Of a DNA stretch of 20,194 nucleotides, positions 7,938-15,161 are shown in pieces. This DNA comes from an uncultured Eubacteriales bacterium. GTDB taxonomy: Bacteria; Bacillota; Clostridia; Oscillospirales; Acutalibacteraceae. The stretch is from NCBI GenBank assembly GCA_900320925.1, contig ONUD01000038.1:1-20194 (forward strand). The letters run 5' to 3'. Positions within the stretch are counted from its first letter, which is position 1. The number at the start of each line of letters is the position of its first letter. A program made the position numbers and the translations under genes. The notes below the pieces were generated by a model, which searched no databases, was not told the origin of the DNA, and saw only the letters and a list, made by a program, of their open reading frames with translations.

Positions 7938-9917
7938 TTAGTTATCAATTTTAACTTTAAAATTCTTACTGTTGAGGGAGAACGGTTCAAACGGTTTGCC
8001 GCCGCCCTCATAGAACTTGCTGAACATTTCCACATACTGCAAACGCATGGTATGCACATACGAACCAAGGGCATTCAAGCCAATGGTAATGGCATGACCT
8101 GCGAGGAAGATCACGATCATGAAGAGAATGCCGATGACATTCGTTCCCATGAGGGTGGAAAGCATATTGAACACCTGTGCCATGACACCCGTTGTCAGAC
8201 CGAGTGCCAGCAGTCTGGAATAGCTCAGCAGATCGCTGACATAGCTGGTGATGTCGTACAGGGAAGCGACACCGCCGATCAGCTTGCCAAAGAAGCCTTT
8301 TTTTGCCCTCCCCTGCGTGAGGACAAGTCCCACGGCACAGGCAATGGCAATCCCTGCACCGATGTACAGGAGGACAGGACTGACCGCCATGCCGACAGCC
8401 AGCACCGCAATGCCTATCAGCAGCAGCATCCACAAGCCTGTATCAAAAAACGCTTCGGCATACTGCTTTTTGCGGAAGCAGATATAGAACTTACAGCCCA
8501 TTCCCACCAGTACGTGTACCAGTCCGAATGCGATGGACATAATCATGATGAACAAGGCATCCTTTTGGGTATCCAGCATCCACGGCATGAGCTGTTTCAT
8601 TTGGATTTCATTGCCCGTAAACAGCTTATAGAATACCGCAGGGGCATCCCCAAAGACACTTCCGAAAACGAGTCCCCAAAAGATGGTAGAGATACCGCAA
8701 TACTGGAAGAGTTTCAGATTGTTATACATTTTCTTGTCCGGCTTGAACACCTTAATCCCAATGGCTGTGGCAATCACCAGAAGCAGACCGTAGCCGGCAT
8801 CGGAAAACATCATGCCAAAGAAAAAGTAAAAGAAAAATGCCAGGATCGGTGTCGGGTCAATGTCATCATGAGACGGTGCAGAATACATGGTGACGATACT
8901 CTCGGCAGGCTCGGCAAACTTGTTGTTTTTCAGCTTGACAGGAGCCTCCTCGTCCGCCTCCTCCCATTCCACCACGGCTGACGGCACTTTCCGGCAGAGC
9001 GTTTCCAGCTTTTCCATATCCTCTTCGGGGACATAGCCGTTGAGGACAAAGATATGTTCCGACTGGTCAAGTCCGGCAATGACCTGATACTTCTGGACAC
9101 GCAGGGTAAAATAATCCTGCGTATCACGGATACTGTCACGGTATTCTGCATAGCCTGCGATATCCTGTTTAAGTTCCTCATTTTTCTGTTTAAGAGTTTC
9201 GCTTTTTTGCAGCAGCCGCTTCACCTTGTCTTTCGGCACCTTGGAAGTCGGATTCAACGGACGGGAGAAGCCCATGCCACGCAAAAGCAGTTCTGCCTGT
9301 TCCTTTTGGTGCTTCGGCACGTAGATCACGGCACTGGTCAGATTGGAGGAGGCATAGATCACTTCCGTTTCAAACACCAGTTCCGGTTCCTTTTCAGCCA
9401 GTGCCGAGGAGAGCAGTTTCTCATCATACTCTTTAGGGAATGTGCCGATAAACACTGCCATCGAGTCGGTATCCCCCGTATTGAGGGGAATATCCAGTTT
9501 TTTCCACGGTTGGAGCTGTGCCAAAGAGGTACGGATACGAGCCTGTTCTGCGATGTTGTCGGTCATTTGTGCATCCAGCCTGACGATTTTATTGCAGATT
9601 CCGATCACCTTGCCCGAACGGGATGCAATTTCCCCGATTTCATCAGGGTCAATTTCCCTGCGTCCCCTGAAGCTTGACAGCAAGCCTTTCTTTTCGGGCG
9701 AGATATTTCCCAGAATTTTCAATGCTTTTTCGGTCAGTTCGGCATTTTTTTCAAACTGCTTGAGCTGTGAAGAGGTATCCGTTCGCCGGAAGCCGTTTTC
9801 CGCAGTTTCGGTATGCTTCACATGGACAAGTTCCGAATCCTGGAGATGTTCCAGAAGCCGTTTGCGGTCTTGTTTGAGGGCAATGATCCTTACCGCCTTC
9901 ATTTTCAGCTTGGCCAA
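7938..9917 (-). CDS. ntpI: V-type ATPase subunit I (membrane stator, equals a subunit), TTG start
   Basis: The 659-residue protein has a cytoplasmic, coiled-coil N-terminal half (about 1-355) that binds the peripheral stalks and a C-terminal half with about seven or eight membrane helices starting at PTPILAFFFYFFFG (356 on). The segment SYSRLLALGL contains Arg568, at the position of the essential arginine that passes the ion to the K ring. The start is a TTG at 9917: the encoded MAKLKMKAV resembles the E. hirae NtpI N terminus, no ATG or GTG lies further upstream in frame, and AAGGGTGG precedes it. ATG at 9902 is an alternative. It is 20 bases after ntpF. Confidence 0.95.
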   Translation of the reverse strand: MAKLKMKAVRIIALKQDRKRLLEHLQDSELVHVKHTETAENGFRRTDTSSQLKQFEKNAELTEKALKILGNISPEKKGLLSSFRGRREIDPDEIGEIASRSGKVIGICNKIVRLDAQMTDNIAEQARIRTSLAQLQPWKKLDIPLNTGDTDSMAVFIGTFPKEYDEKLLSSALAEKEPELVFETEVIYASSNLTSAVIYVPKHQKEQAELLLRGMGFSRPLNPTSKVPKDKVKRLLQKSETLKQKNEELKQDIAGYAEYRDSIRDTQDYFTLRVQKYQVIAGLDQSEHIFVLNGYVPEEDMEKLETLCRKVPSAVVEWEEADEEAPVKLKNNKFAEPAESIVTMYSAPSHDDIDPTPILAFFFYFFFGMMFSDAGYGLLLVIATAIGIKVFKPDKKMYNNLKLFQYCGISTIFWGLVFGSVFGDAPAVFYKLFTGNEIQMKQLMPWMLDTQKDALFIMIMSIAFGLVHVLVGMGCKFYICFRKKQYAEAFFDTGLWMLLLIGIAVLAVGMAVSPVLLYIGAGIAIACAVGLVLTQGRAKKGFFGKLIGGVASLYDITSYVSDLLSYSRLLALGLTTGVMAQVFNMLSTLMGTNVIGILFMIVIFLAGHAITIGLNALGSYVHTMRLQYVEMFSKFYEGGGKPFEPFSLNSKNFKVKIDN

Positions 9918-9937
9918 ATCACCATCACCACCCTTTC

Positions 9938-10252
9938 TTATGATGTCAGCATTTCAATCACCAGCCGAGTCACTCTATCGAGATTTTTCTCTGCTTTTGC
10001 GGAAAGCTCATCACATTGTTTTTGTATTTTTTGTTTTTCTTTTTGCAGTTGTCGCTCACTGCTGCCCAAAATAGCGGTGCGGTCGTCCGTCAGCATTTTT
10101 TCCACCTGCTGTCTGGCATCGGACACGATTTGTTTTGCCTGTTTTTGGGCATTTTGTTTTTTTATCTCCGCCTGCCTGCGGGCATCGGACTCTTTTTTTC
10201 GACAGTCCTCCTCTGCCTCCAGCACAGCTTTGATAAGTTCACTTGCCATCAT
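9938..10252 (-). CDS. ntpF: V-type ATPase peripheral-stalk subunit (G/H family; NtpF)
   Basis: The 104-residue protein is an almost continuous charged coiled coil rich in Glu, Lys, Gln and Arg (residues 5-95). This is the form of the NtpF/AhaH subunit, which pairs with subunit E in the stator stalk. It is the first gene of the operon, as in E. hirae. Two adjacent ATG codons (10252 and 10249) follow the strong GGGGAGGG site; the second has the better spacing. Recognition depends on shape and position as well as on sequence, since such coiled coils are poorly conserved. Confidence 0.88.
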   Translation of the reverse strand: MMASELIKAVLEAEEDCRKKESDARRQAEIKKQNAQKQAKQIVSDARQQVEKMLTDDRTAILGSSERQLQKEKQKIQKQCDELSAKAEKNLDRVTRLVIEMLTS

Positions 10253-10296
10253 CTTCCCTCCCCGAATCCTTGATTGATAGAGAATGTGCCGTATCT

Positions 10297-10325
10297 ATTA
10301 AAGCATATTTTTCAGCAAAAATCAA
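10297..10325 (-). promoter_or_regulatory. Predicted promoter of the V-ATPase operon (extended -10)
   Basis: On the minus strand TTGATT (10320-10325) is followed after 17 bases by TTTAAT (10297-10302), preceded by TG at the extended -10 position. It lies about 45 bases before ntpF and after the terminator of the upstream polymer operon, so the ATPase genes form their own transcription unit. Confidence 0.7.
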
Positions 10326-10326
10326 C

Positions 10327-10357
10327 AGCTTTACAAATTATTCACGAGCTTTGCAAA
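10327..10357 (-). repeat. Pair of 11-bp direct repeats just upstream of the V-ATPase promoter
   Basis: In operon direction TTTGCAAAGCT (10347-10357) and TTTGTAAAGCT (10327-10337) are repeated with one mismatch and a start-to-start distance of exactly 20 bp. The second copy ends one base before the -35 hexamer. Such helically phased direct repeats are a common arrangement for tandem activator binding; the binding protein is unknown. Confidence 0.55.
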
Positions 10358-10360
10358 ATA

Positions 10361-10399
10361 TGCCAAAAACCGATGAATGTTCTTCATCGGTTTTTGGCA
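10361..10399 (-). terminator. Intrinsic terminator of the surface-polymer operon
   Basis: A perfect 17-bp inverted repeat (10361-10377 with 10383-10399, 5-base loop) contains the last codons of the tarI-like gene. On the minus strand the inner stem CCGATGAA/TTCATCGG is followed by TTTTT. It separates the polymer operon from the V-ATPase promoter. A and T runs on the two sides would allow action on both strands. Confidence 0.85.
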
Positions 10400-11076
10400 A
10401 GGAGACAAGCGATTTGATAGTCATGGAGATAGGTAAGCTTGATATTGTCAGGACTGCCCGCAATCAGCTTCACTTTTTTGTGTTTTGCCTGAAACAGGCG
10501 GCACACATCGGTAGCAAGGTGTTTTTCTTCCTCGTCCAGCGAGCGGTAAATTTCCTCAAAATCTCCGATACGGAATGTCTGGGGGGTCTGCACGAGGAAC
10601 ATTTGGGAACGGTCAGGGAAGCTGTCAGCAGTGCTTCCGTCACAGGAAACGGCAAGCGTATCCGTAGCAGGTACAGCGGCGGTACAGATATCGCAGTTCC
10701 TGACAGCGGCAAGGCTGTCCTGTATCATCTGCTGTGTCACGAACGGACGCACGGCATCATGGGTCAGGATCACATCTTCCCTTTGGCAGGCAAGCTTCTC
10801 ACGGGCAAAGGCAATGATACGGCTCACGGTTTCATTCCTGTCCGCACCGCCGTCAATCACGAATACCTTGTCGGGCAAGAATTGTTCTGCCAGTTGCCTT
10901 GCCTGCTCCACATAAGCAGGATTCATGCCAATGATGACAAAATCCGTGCTTTTCAAAAAGGCTTCTGCCGTGTAGACAAATACGGGCTTGCCCGCAAGCT
11001 CCCAAAACTGTTTCGGCAAAGCGGTATGACCCATTCTGGAGCCTGTGCCGCCTGCCACGATTCCTGTCAGTATCAT
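10384..11076 (-). CDS. tarI: IspD/TarI-family cytidylyltransferase, most like TarI (CDP-ribitol synthesis)
   Basis: The 230-residue enzyme has the CTP-binding N terminus GIVAGGTGSRMG followed by LPKQF, and further motifs GGADRN, LTHDAVRPFV and FLVQTPQTFR. IspD and TarI are homologous; IspD usually begins A-A-G-x-G-x-R-M, while the AGG-x-G form, the GGADRN segment and the SL-x-EEEK-x-x-x-TD-x-C-x-x-F stretch agree better with ribitol-5-phosphate cytidylyltransferases of streptococci. The reaction would be CTP + D-ribitol 5-phosphate to CDP-ribitol and diphosphate, in the cytoplasm. The operon context (TagGH-like exporter, glycosyltransferase) supports the wall-polymer role over isoprenoid synthesis. 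No TarJ reductase is nearby. The ATG overlaps the stop of the preceding gene (ATGA). Confidence 0.78.
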   Translation of the reverse strand: MILTGIVAGGTGSRMGHTALPKQFWELAGKPVFVYTAEAFLKSTDFVIIGMNPAYVEQARQLAEQFLPDKVFVIDGGADRNETVSRIIAFAREKLACQREDVILTHDAVRPFVTQQMIQDSLAAVRNCDICTAAVPATDTLAVSCDGSTADSFPDRSQMFLVQTPQTFRIGDFEEIYRSLDEEEKHLATDVCRLFQAKHKKVKLIAGSPDNIKLTYLHDYQIACLLAKNR

Positions 11077-12344
11077 GCCATTTCTTCCTCATCATATGAA
11101 AATTCTTCTCGTTCTCTCCGTTTGGTAAACCGGTGGTAGCGTATCAAAAATGTCACCAGACACAATACCACAATGGCTGTTTCCACGCCGATAATCCACA
11201 GACTGTATTGATTGCCGTTAGCATCAGACACATTGACCTTGCAGACAGCAGACAGCTTGCCGTCGAGCGTGGAAAACGTGATAGTTGTCACGCCTTTGGC
11301 AATGCCCGTAATGCGTCCGTCCGCATCGACCGTTGCGATACTGTCATCAGCAGACACCCCTACGATTGTCGGCAGAACGGCTCCTGCGGGACGGGAACGA
11401 TAGGTCATGTCATAAGTGTCACCGTTGTCCAGTGCAATTTCCTCTGCGGAAAGAATGAGCTGTTTAATGTCGGAGGAAGTCGCCTTGGTATTCTGGTACA
11501 GCACCACCAATTCACTGTCATTCATGATACAGGTGACATTGAGGTTATAAACCCCTGCGGTCAGCTGTGCTTTGGCGGCAGGGGTAAGATCTTTGTCGGT
11601 CTTGTACACCAGCAGGGCATAATCCCCCTGCTTCACGTCCGAAATGGAAAACACCCCGTCCGTATCGGTCTTGGTACGCTTGAAACCGCCTGCATTTCTC
11701 AGTTCCACGGTCATATTGACTTTTTTCTCGCCCGCAATGGAATACAGTACGCCTTTCACGGTGATGGTGGTATTATTTTTCGGTTCTTCGTTGTCGGCAA
11801 TGACCTTGACCATGCACTTTTTAAAGACAGCATCACTGGTGGTTGTGACCGTCACCACAGCGACACCTGTTTTGAGGGCAGTCAGATAGCCGTTTTTGTC
11901 CACCCTGACCACCGAGGGATCGGAGCTTTCAAAGGTCAGCTTCTGGTCTGTTTCCTGCGGTTTGACCTTGGCATTGAGGGTGGTATTGTCACCGACTTTC
12001 ATGGTAATGTCCTGTGTGGGCATGACCAGTTCTTTCGGGGAAACACCGTTCAGCACGTTAACCGTACATTCCGCCCGCATACCGTCTGCACTTTCAGCAA
12101 CCATCTTGGTAGTTCCCAGCGAAAGAGCCGTCACCATGCCATCGGCACTGACTTCGGCAATTTTGGTATCTTCCGAATGGAATGTCACCTCGGCATATGC
12201 CCCCGTCACAGACAACTGATAGCTTTGTTTGATATAGAGATTGATACTGTCCCTGCTCATGCTGAGCGACCCCTCTTCTGCCCGCACCGCCAGGCTGCCC
12301 ATCAGCAGAATCAATATGGTCAGCAGTCCGATTACTCGCTTCAT
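11073..12344 (-). CDS. Membrane-anchored surface protein with three Big_2-type Ig-like domains inside the polymer operon
   Basis: The 423-residue protein has a signal peptide (about residues 1-22), then two Big_2 Ig-like domains (about 25-98 and 104-184), each with the pattern S-x-D-x-x-[VI]-A/V-x-V-x-x-x-G-x-[VIL]-T-A. A carboxypeptidase-regulatory-like domain (about 193-285, with TDTDGVFSISDVKQGDYALLV) and a third Big_2 domain (about 296-373) follow. One membrane helix (382-403) and a short charged cytoplasmic tail rich in Arg, then Glu, complete it. So it should sit in the cytoplasmic membrane with its domains outside. I chose the ATG at 12344: GGGGAGGA lies upstream and ATGA overlaps the stop of the glycosyltransferase gene; its own stop overlaps tarI in the same way. 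Tight coupling to export and precursor genes suggests a role in assembly or attachment of the polymer (inference). Confidence 0.88.
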   Translation of the reverse strand: MKRVIGLLTILILLMGSLAVRAEEGSLSMSRDSINLYIKQSYQLSVTGAYAEVTFHSEDTKIAEVSADGMVTALSLGTTKMVAESADGMRAECTVNVLNGVSPKELVMPTQDITMKVGDNTTLNAKVKPQETDQKLTFESSDPSVVRVDKNGYLTALKTGVAVVTVTTTSDAVFKKCMVKVIADNEEPKNNTTITVKGVLYSIAGEKKVNMTVELRNAGGFKRTKTDTDGVFSISDVKQGDYALLVYKTDKDLTPAAKAQLTAGVYNLNVTCIMNDSELVVLYQNTKATSSDIKQLILSAEEIALDNGDTYDMTYRSRPAGAVLPTIVGVSADDSIATVDADGRITGIAKGVTTITFSTLDGKLSAVCKVNVSDANGNQYSLWIIGVETAIVVLCLVTFLIRYHRFTKRREREEFSYDEEEMA

Positions 12345-13426
12345 ACTGTCACTTCCTCCCCGTCCCATATGGTCAGCAAGGCAGGCTTTGCCTGCTCCAG
12401 CAGATACTTTTCCTCAAGAAAAGCGTGTTCTTTCAATGTCCGATACCGTTCCCTGTCAGAGAGGATTTCCTCCAGAGCGGCGGTGATATCCTCGGAAAGC
12501 AGTCCGTTGTATCCGTTTTGAATGAGGTCACGGTGTCCCTTGATGTCGGAAGCCAGTACGGGGACACCGCAGTACAGTGCCTCCATGACATTGAACGGCA
12601 GGCCTTCCATTTGGGAAGCCGTTACCAAAAGGTCACTGCACCGATACAGTGCCGCCATTTCACGCACTTGTCCTAAAAAACGGATATGTCCGTCCAGTTC
12701 CAGTTCATGCACCAACTGTCGGCACTCCTCCAGCATTTGCCCCTTGCCTGCAAAACACAGCCGGAGATTCCGATGGCGCTTTGCCACGGTGTCCATGGCA
12801 CGAATGACCGCTTTCTGATTCTTCCTGCGGCAGAACTCCCCCACACAGAGCAGCAGCATATCCTCATCTGACACTCCCAACTGTCGGCGGAACTCCCTGC
12901 GTTCCTCTTCGGAAAGGGGAGGAAATTTGCCGCCATCCAGACCCATGCCACTTATATAATGTAAGCTTTTGCCGAGAAGGTATTTCTCGGCAAGCTCCCT
13001 GTCCTCCTCATTCATGACCACAAGGCTGTCTGTCACACCTGCCAACAGCTTTTCCACCCAAAGATACCGCTTGTCCGTCTCACTGAACATATAGCCGTGA
13101 GAGATATGTATCATATAAGGACGGTGCTTCATACCCATCACTGCCAGCCTGACTGCCGCTCCTGCCAGTGTGGCATTGGAGCATACCATATCATAGCCGT
13201 TTTCTTTGATAAGTTTTCTCAGGCGGTGCATGGTGCGGAGATTATCGGGTGACAGGGGATTTTTGGTAAATTTCATGTCGTAGCAATGGTCAATCAAAGG
13301 GGTATCCGTCACCCCCTCCGCCGCCACATCCACCGTGAAGCCATGCTCCTTGTAATGGCGGAGATACGGCAGGTGGAACTGACAGATATGCGAGATACGG
13401 GATGCACATACAAGTATCCGTTTCAT
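12341..13426 (-). CDS. Family 4 (GT-B) glycosyltransferase of the surface-polymer operon
   Basis: The 361-residue protein is a cytoplasmic glycosyltransferase of the GT4 clan. The N-terminal acceptor half begins MKRILVCASRISHICQFHLP, and the C-terminal donor half contains VGEFCRRKNQ (195-204), FAGKGQ (225-230) and the E-x7-E motif EGLPFNVME (274-282) followed by CGVPVLASD. It resembles EpsD-like capsule or exopolysaccharide transferases. Sugar donor and acceptor cannot be read from the sequence. The start codon overlaps the stop of the ABC ATPase gene (ATGA), and its own stop overlaps the Ig-like membrane protein. Confidence 0.92.
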   Translation of the reverse strand: MKRILVCASRISHICQFHLPYLRHYKEHGFTVDVAAEGVTDTPLIDHCYDMKFTKNPLSPDNLRTMHRLRKLIKENGYDMVCSNATLAGAAVRLAVMGMKHRPYMIHISHGYMFSETDKRYLWVEKLLAGVTDSLVVMNEEDRELAEKYLLGKSLHYISGMGLDGGKFPPLSEEERREFRRQLGVSDEDMLLLCVGEFCRRKNQKAVIRAMDTVAKRHRNLRLCFAGKGQMLEECRQLVHELELDGHIRFLGQVREMAALYRCSDLLVTASQMEGLPFNVMEALYCGVPVLASDIKGHRDLIQNGYNGLLSEDITAALEEILSDRERYRTLKEHAFLEEKYLLEQAKPALLTIWDGEEVTV

Positions 13427-14235
13427 TCCTTTTTCAGCGACCTCATATATTTGTCACAAATTTCTGCGGATGTACCAAAATCCACCATCCTGCCCTTTTC
13501 AAGCCAGACGGCATTGCGGCACATTTTTTTCACCTGTGCGGCACTGTGGGATACATACAGGATTGTCGTACCGCTTTGGAGCATCTGACGAATACGCTCC
13601 TCACATTTCATGCGGAATTTGGCATCTCCTACCGACAGCACCTCGTCTGCAATGATAATATCAGCATTGACGCACGTTGCCACGGCAAAGCCTAATCGGG
13701 AGATCATACCCGAAGAGTAGTTTTTCAGCGGTACATCAATGAAGCGTTCGATTTCTGCAAAGTCCACAATTTCATCAAAGCGTTTTTTCATATACTTTTT
13801 GGTATGGCCGTGCATAGCCCCTGCCAAAAAGATATTTTCCCTTGCGGACAGGGAGCGGTCAAAGCCGCCGCTCATTTCAATCAGGGGTGCAATCGTGCCT
13901 TTGACTTCCACCGTTCCACGGGTCGGTTTGATAATCCCCGCAATGGTTTTGAGGAGGGTAGACTTGCCGGAACCGTTCCTGCCGATGAGAGCAAGGGAAT
14001 CTCCCCTGCGGACTTGCAGGCTGATATTCCGCAATGCCCAGAATTCATCATAGCCCACCCTGCCCTTGATCATGTTGATAAGGTACTCCTTCAAGCCATC
14101 TTCACGATTTTTGCTCAGGTTGAACATGACTGAAACGTTTCTCACGTCCACACATACATCTTCATCGTCCATCCGTTCCCGTTCTGCACGCACCACGGGA
14201 TTGACAACTTCAATCACTTCATTCAGTTCTTTCAT
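13423..14235 (-). CDS. ABC transporter ATPase for polysaccharide or teichoic acid export (TagH/Wzt type)
   Basis: The 270-residue protein has Walker A GRNGSGKST (85-93), signature YSSGM (173-177), Walker B IIIADE (193-198) and switch His230. The N-terminal segment DVCVDVRNVSVMFNLS and the long loop before the Walker A motif, with the WALRNISLQV stretch, are typical of polysaccharide and teichoic acid exporters. It lacks the long C-terminal extracellular-binding or carbohydrate-binding domain of some TagH and Wzt proteins, ending at the ABC domain. I place the start at the ATG at 14235, six bases after AGGTG; a GTG at 14244 overlaps that site. The partner permease ends ten bases upstream. Confidence 0.95.
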   Translation of the reverse strand: MKELNEVIEVVNPVVRAERERMDDEDVCVDVRNVSVMFNLSKNREDGLKEYLINMIKGRVGYDEFWALRNISLQVRRGDSLALIGRNGSGKSTLLKTIAGIIKPTRGTVEVKGTIAPLIEMSGGFDRSLSARENIFLAGAMHGHTKKYMKKRFDEIVDFAEIERFIDVPLKNYSSGMISRLGFAVATCVNADIIIADEVLSVGDAKFRMKCEERIRQMLQSGTTILYVSHSAAQVKKMCRNAVWLEKGRMVDFGTSAEICDKYMRSLKKE

Positions 14236-14245
14236 ACCACTCACC

Positions 14246-15025
14246 TCATATATACAGGAAGAAACGGTCTTGCTTTTCCTTGAAAGCCGTCACGCCCAGT
14301 ATCAGTGTCAGGATACTGTAGAATGTGGCAACAATCAGCATTCTTTCGGACGGAACGGTATTGTTCAGGGTGAAATCACGGAAAATGGAAATATAGACAT
14401 ACAGCGGATTTAATTCAAACAAAAAACGGAACTGTTCGGGGATAATTTCAATCGGGTAAAAAATGGGCGTGACATACAGCCAAGCCCTGCGGATAATGCC
14501 GTACAGATGGTTCAAATCCCGCAGCATGGTACCATAGGCACACAGGAACATCCCCAGTCCCAATGTAAAAATGTAGGCCAGCAGGATCGGAAAGAAAATC
14601 AGCGGCATATAAGGACTCAGCGGTACCCCAATGAGCAGCGACACCGCAAAATACGGTATCATGGAAAACAACAGGGTAATCAGGTGTTGTGTCAGGGAGG
14701 AAATGCAGAAAAAGTAATGGGGAATCTTCATTTTCTTGATAAGGTGTCCGTTCATGACAATACTGTTCATAACAGAATTGCTGCCCTCCATGACGAACAC
14801 AAACAACAGATTGCCTGCCAGCCAATAAGAGGGGTAATAAGGAATCTGTCTTTGAAAGATCGTGGAAAAAATGACAGTGATGACAATCATCATCAGCAGC
14901 GGACTCAGCATTGACCATGCAACACCCAATACAGACTTGTAATATTTCTTTTTAAAGTCACGCTTCACCACTTCCTTCAGAAAAGGAACGTAATACATGA
15001 ACTCCTCAATCCGTCTGCGAATCAT
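14246..15025 (-). CDS. ABC-2 type polysaccharide or teichoic acid export permease (TagG/Wzm type)
   Basis: The 259-residue membrane protein begins with a cytoplasmic amphipathic segment (FLKEVVKRDFKKKYYKSVLGVAWSMLSPL) and has six predicted membrane helices. This layout, including the Y-K-x-S-V-L-G-x-x-W motif, is typical of ABC-2 permeases of polysaccharide exporters. With the downstream ATPase it would flip an undecaprenyl-linked glycan to the outside. The ATG at 15025 is eight bases after GGAG; the in-frame GTG at 15034 has no usable site. It is the first gene of the operon, next to a good promoter. Confidence 0.94.
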   Translation of the reverse strand: MIRRRIEEFMYYVPFLKEVVKRDFKKKYYKSVLGVAWSMLSPLLMMIVITVIFSTIFQRQIPYYPSYWLAGNLLFVFVMEGSNSVMNSIVMNGHLIKKMKIPHYFFCISSLTQHLITLLFSMIPYFAVSLLIGVPLSPYMPLIFFPILLAYIFTLGLGMFLCAYGTMLRDLNHLYGIIRRAWLYVTPIFYPIEIIPEQFRFLFELNPLYVYISIFRDFTLNNTVPSERMLIVATFYSILTLILGVTAFKEKQDRFFLYI

Positions 15026-15057
15026 TCTCCCCACTCCGTTTCATCAATCTACTGCCT

Positions 15058-15086
15058 ATTATACCATTATCTGCGTGAAATGTCTA
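15058..15086 (-). promoter_or_regulatory. Promoter of the surface-polymer export operon
   Basis: On the minus strand TAGACA (15081-15086) is followed after 17 bases by a perfect TATAAT (15058-15063) with TG at the extended -10 position. It lies 33 bases upstream of the permease start codon. Confidence 0.82.
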
Positions 15087-15112
15087 TCATAAATTTTTCC
15101 CTGACAAAAGTG

Positions 15113-15141
15113 TTGACTAACCTCAGGGGATATATTACAAT
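15113..15141 (+). promoter_or_regulatory. Promoter of the glycosylphosphotransferase-epsG unit
   Basis: TTGACT (15113-15118), a 17-base spacer and TACAAT (15136-15141) lie 20 bases before the ATG of the glycosylphosphotransferase gene. It is back-to-back with the export-operon promoter, the -35 boxes being 26 bases apart. Confidence 0.82.
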
Positions 15142-15161
15142 AAAGAAAAGGTGGTGGAGCG

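Noticed and set aside
7854..8981. 375-codon plus-strand frame across ntpK and ntpI
   Set aside because: Antisense to two well-recognised V-ATPase genes and composed of His/Gln/Asp-rich sequence typical of shadow frames.
11133..12521. 462-codon open frame on the plus strand opposite the Ig-like protein and glycosyltransferase genes
   Set aside because: His- and Cys-rich product without recognisable domains, no ribosome site, and the opposite strand carries genes with signal peptide, Ig-like domains and coupled starts.
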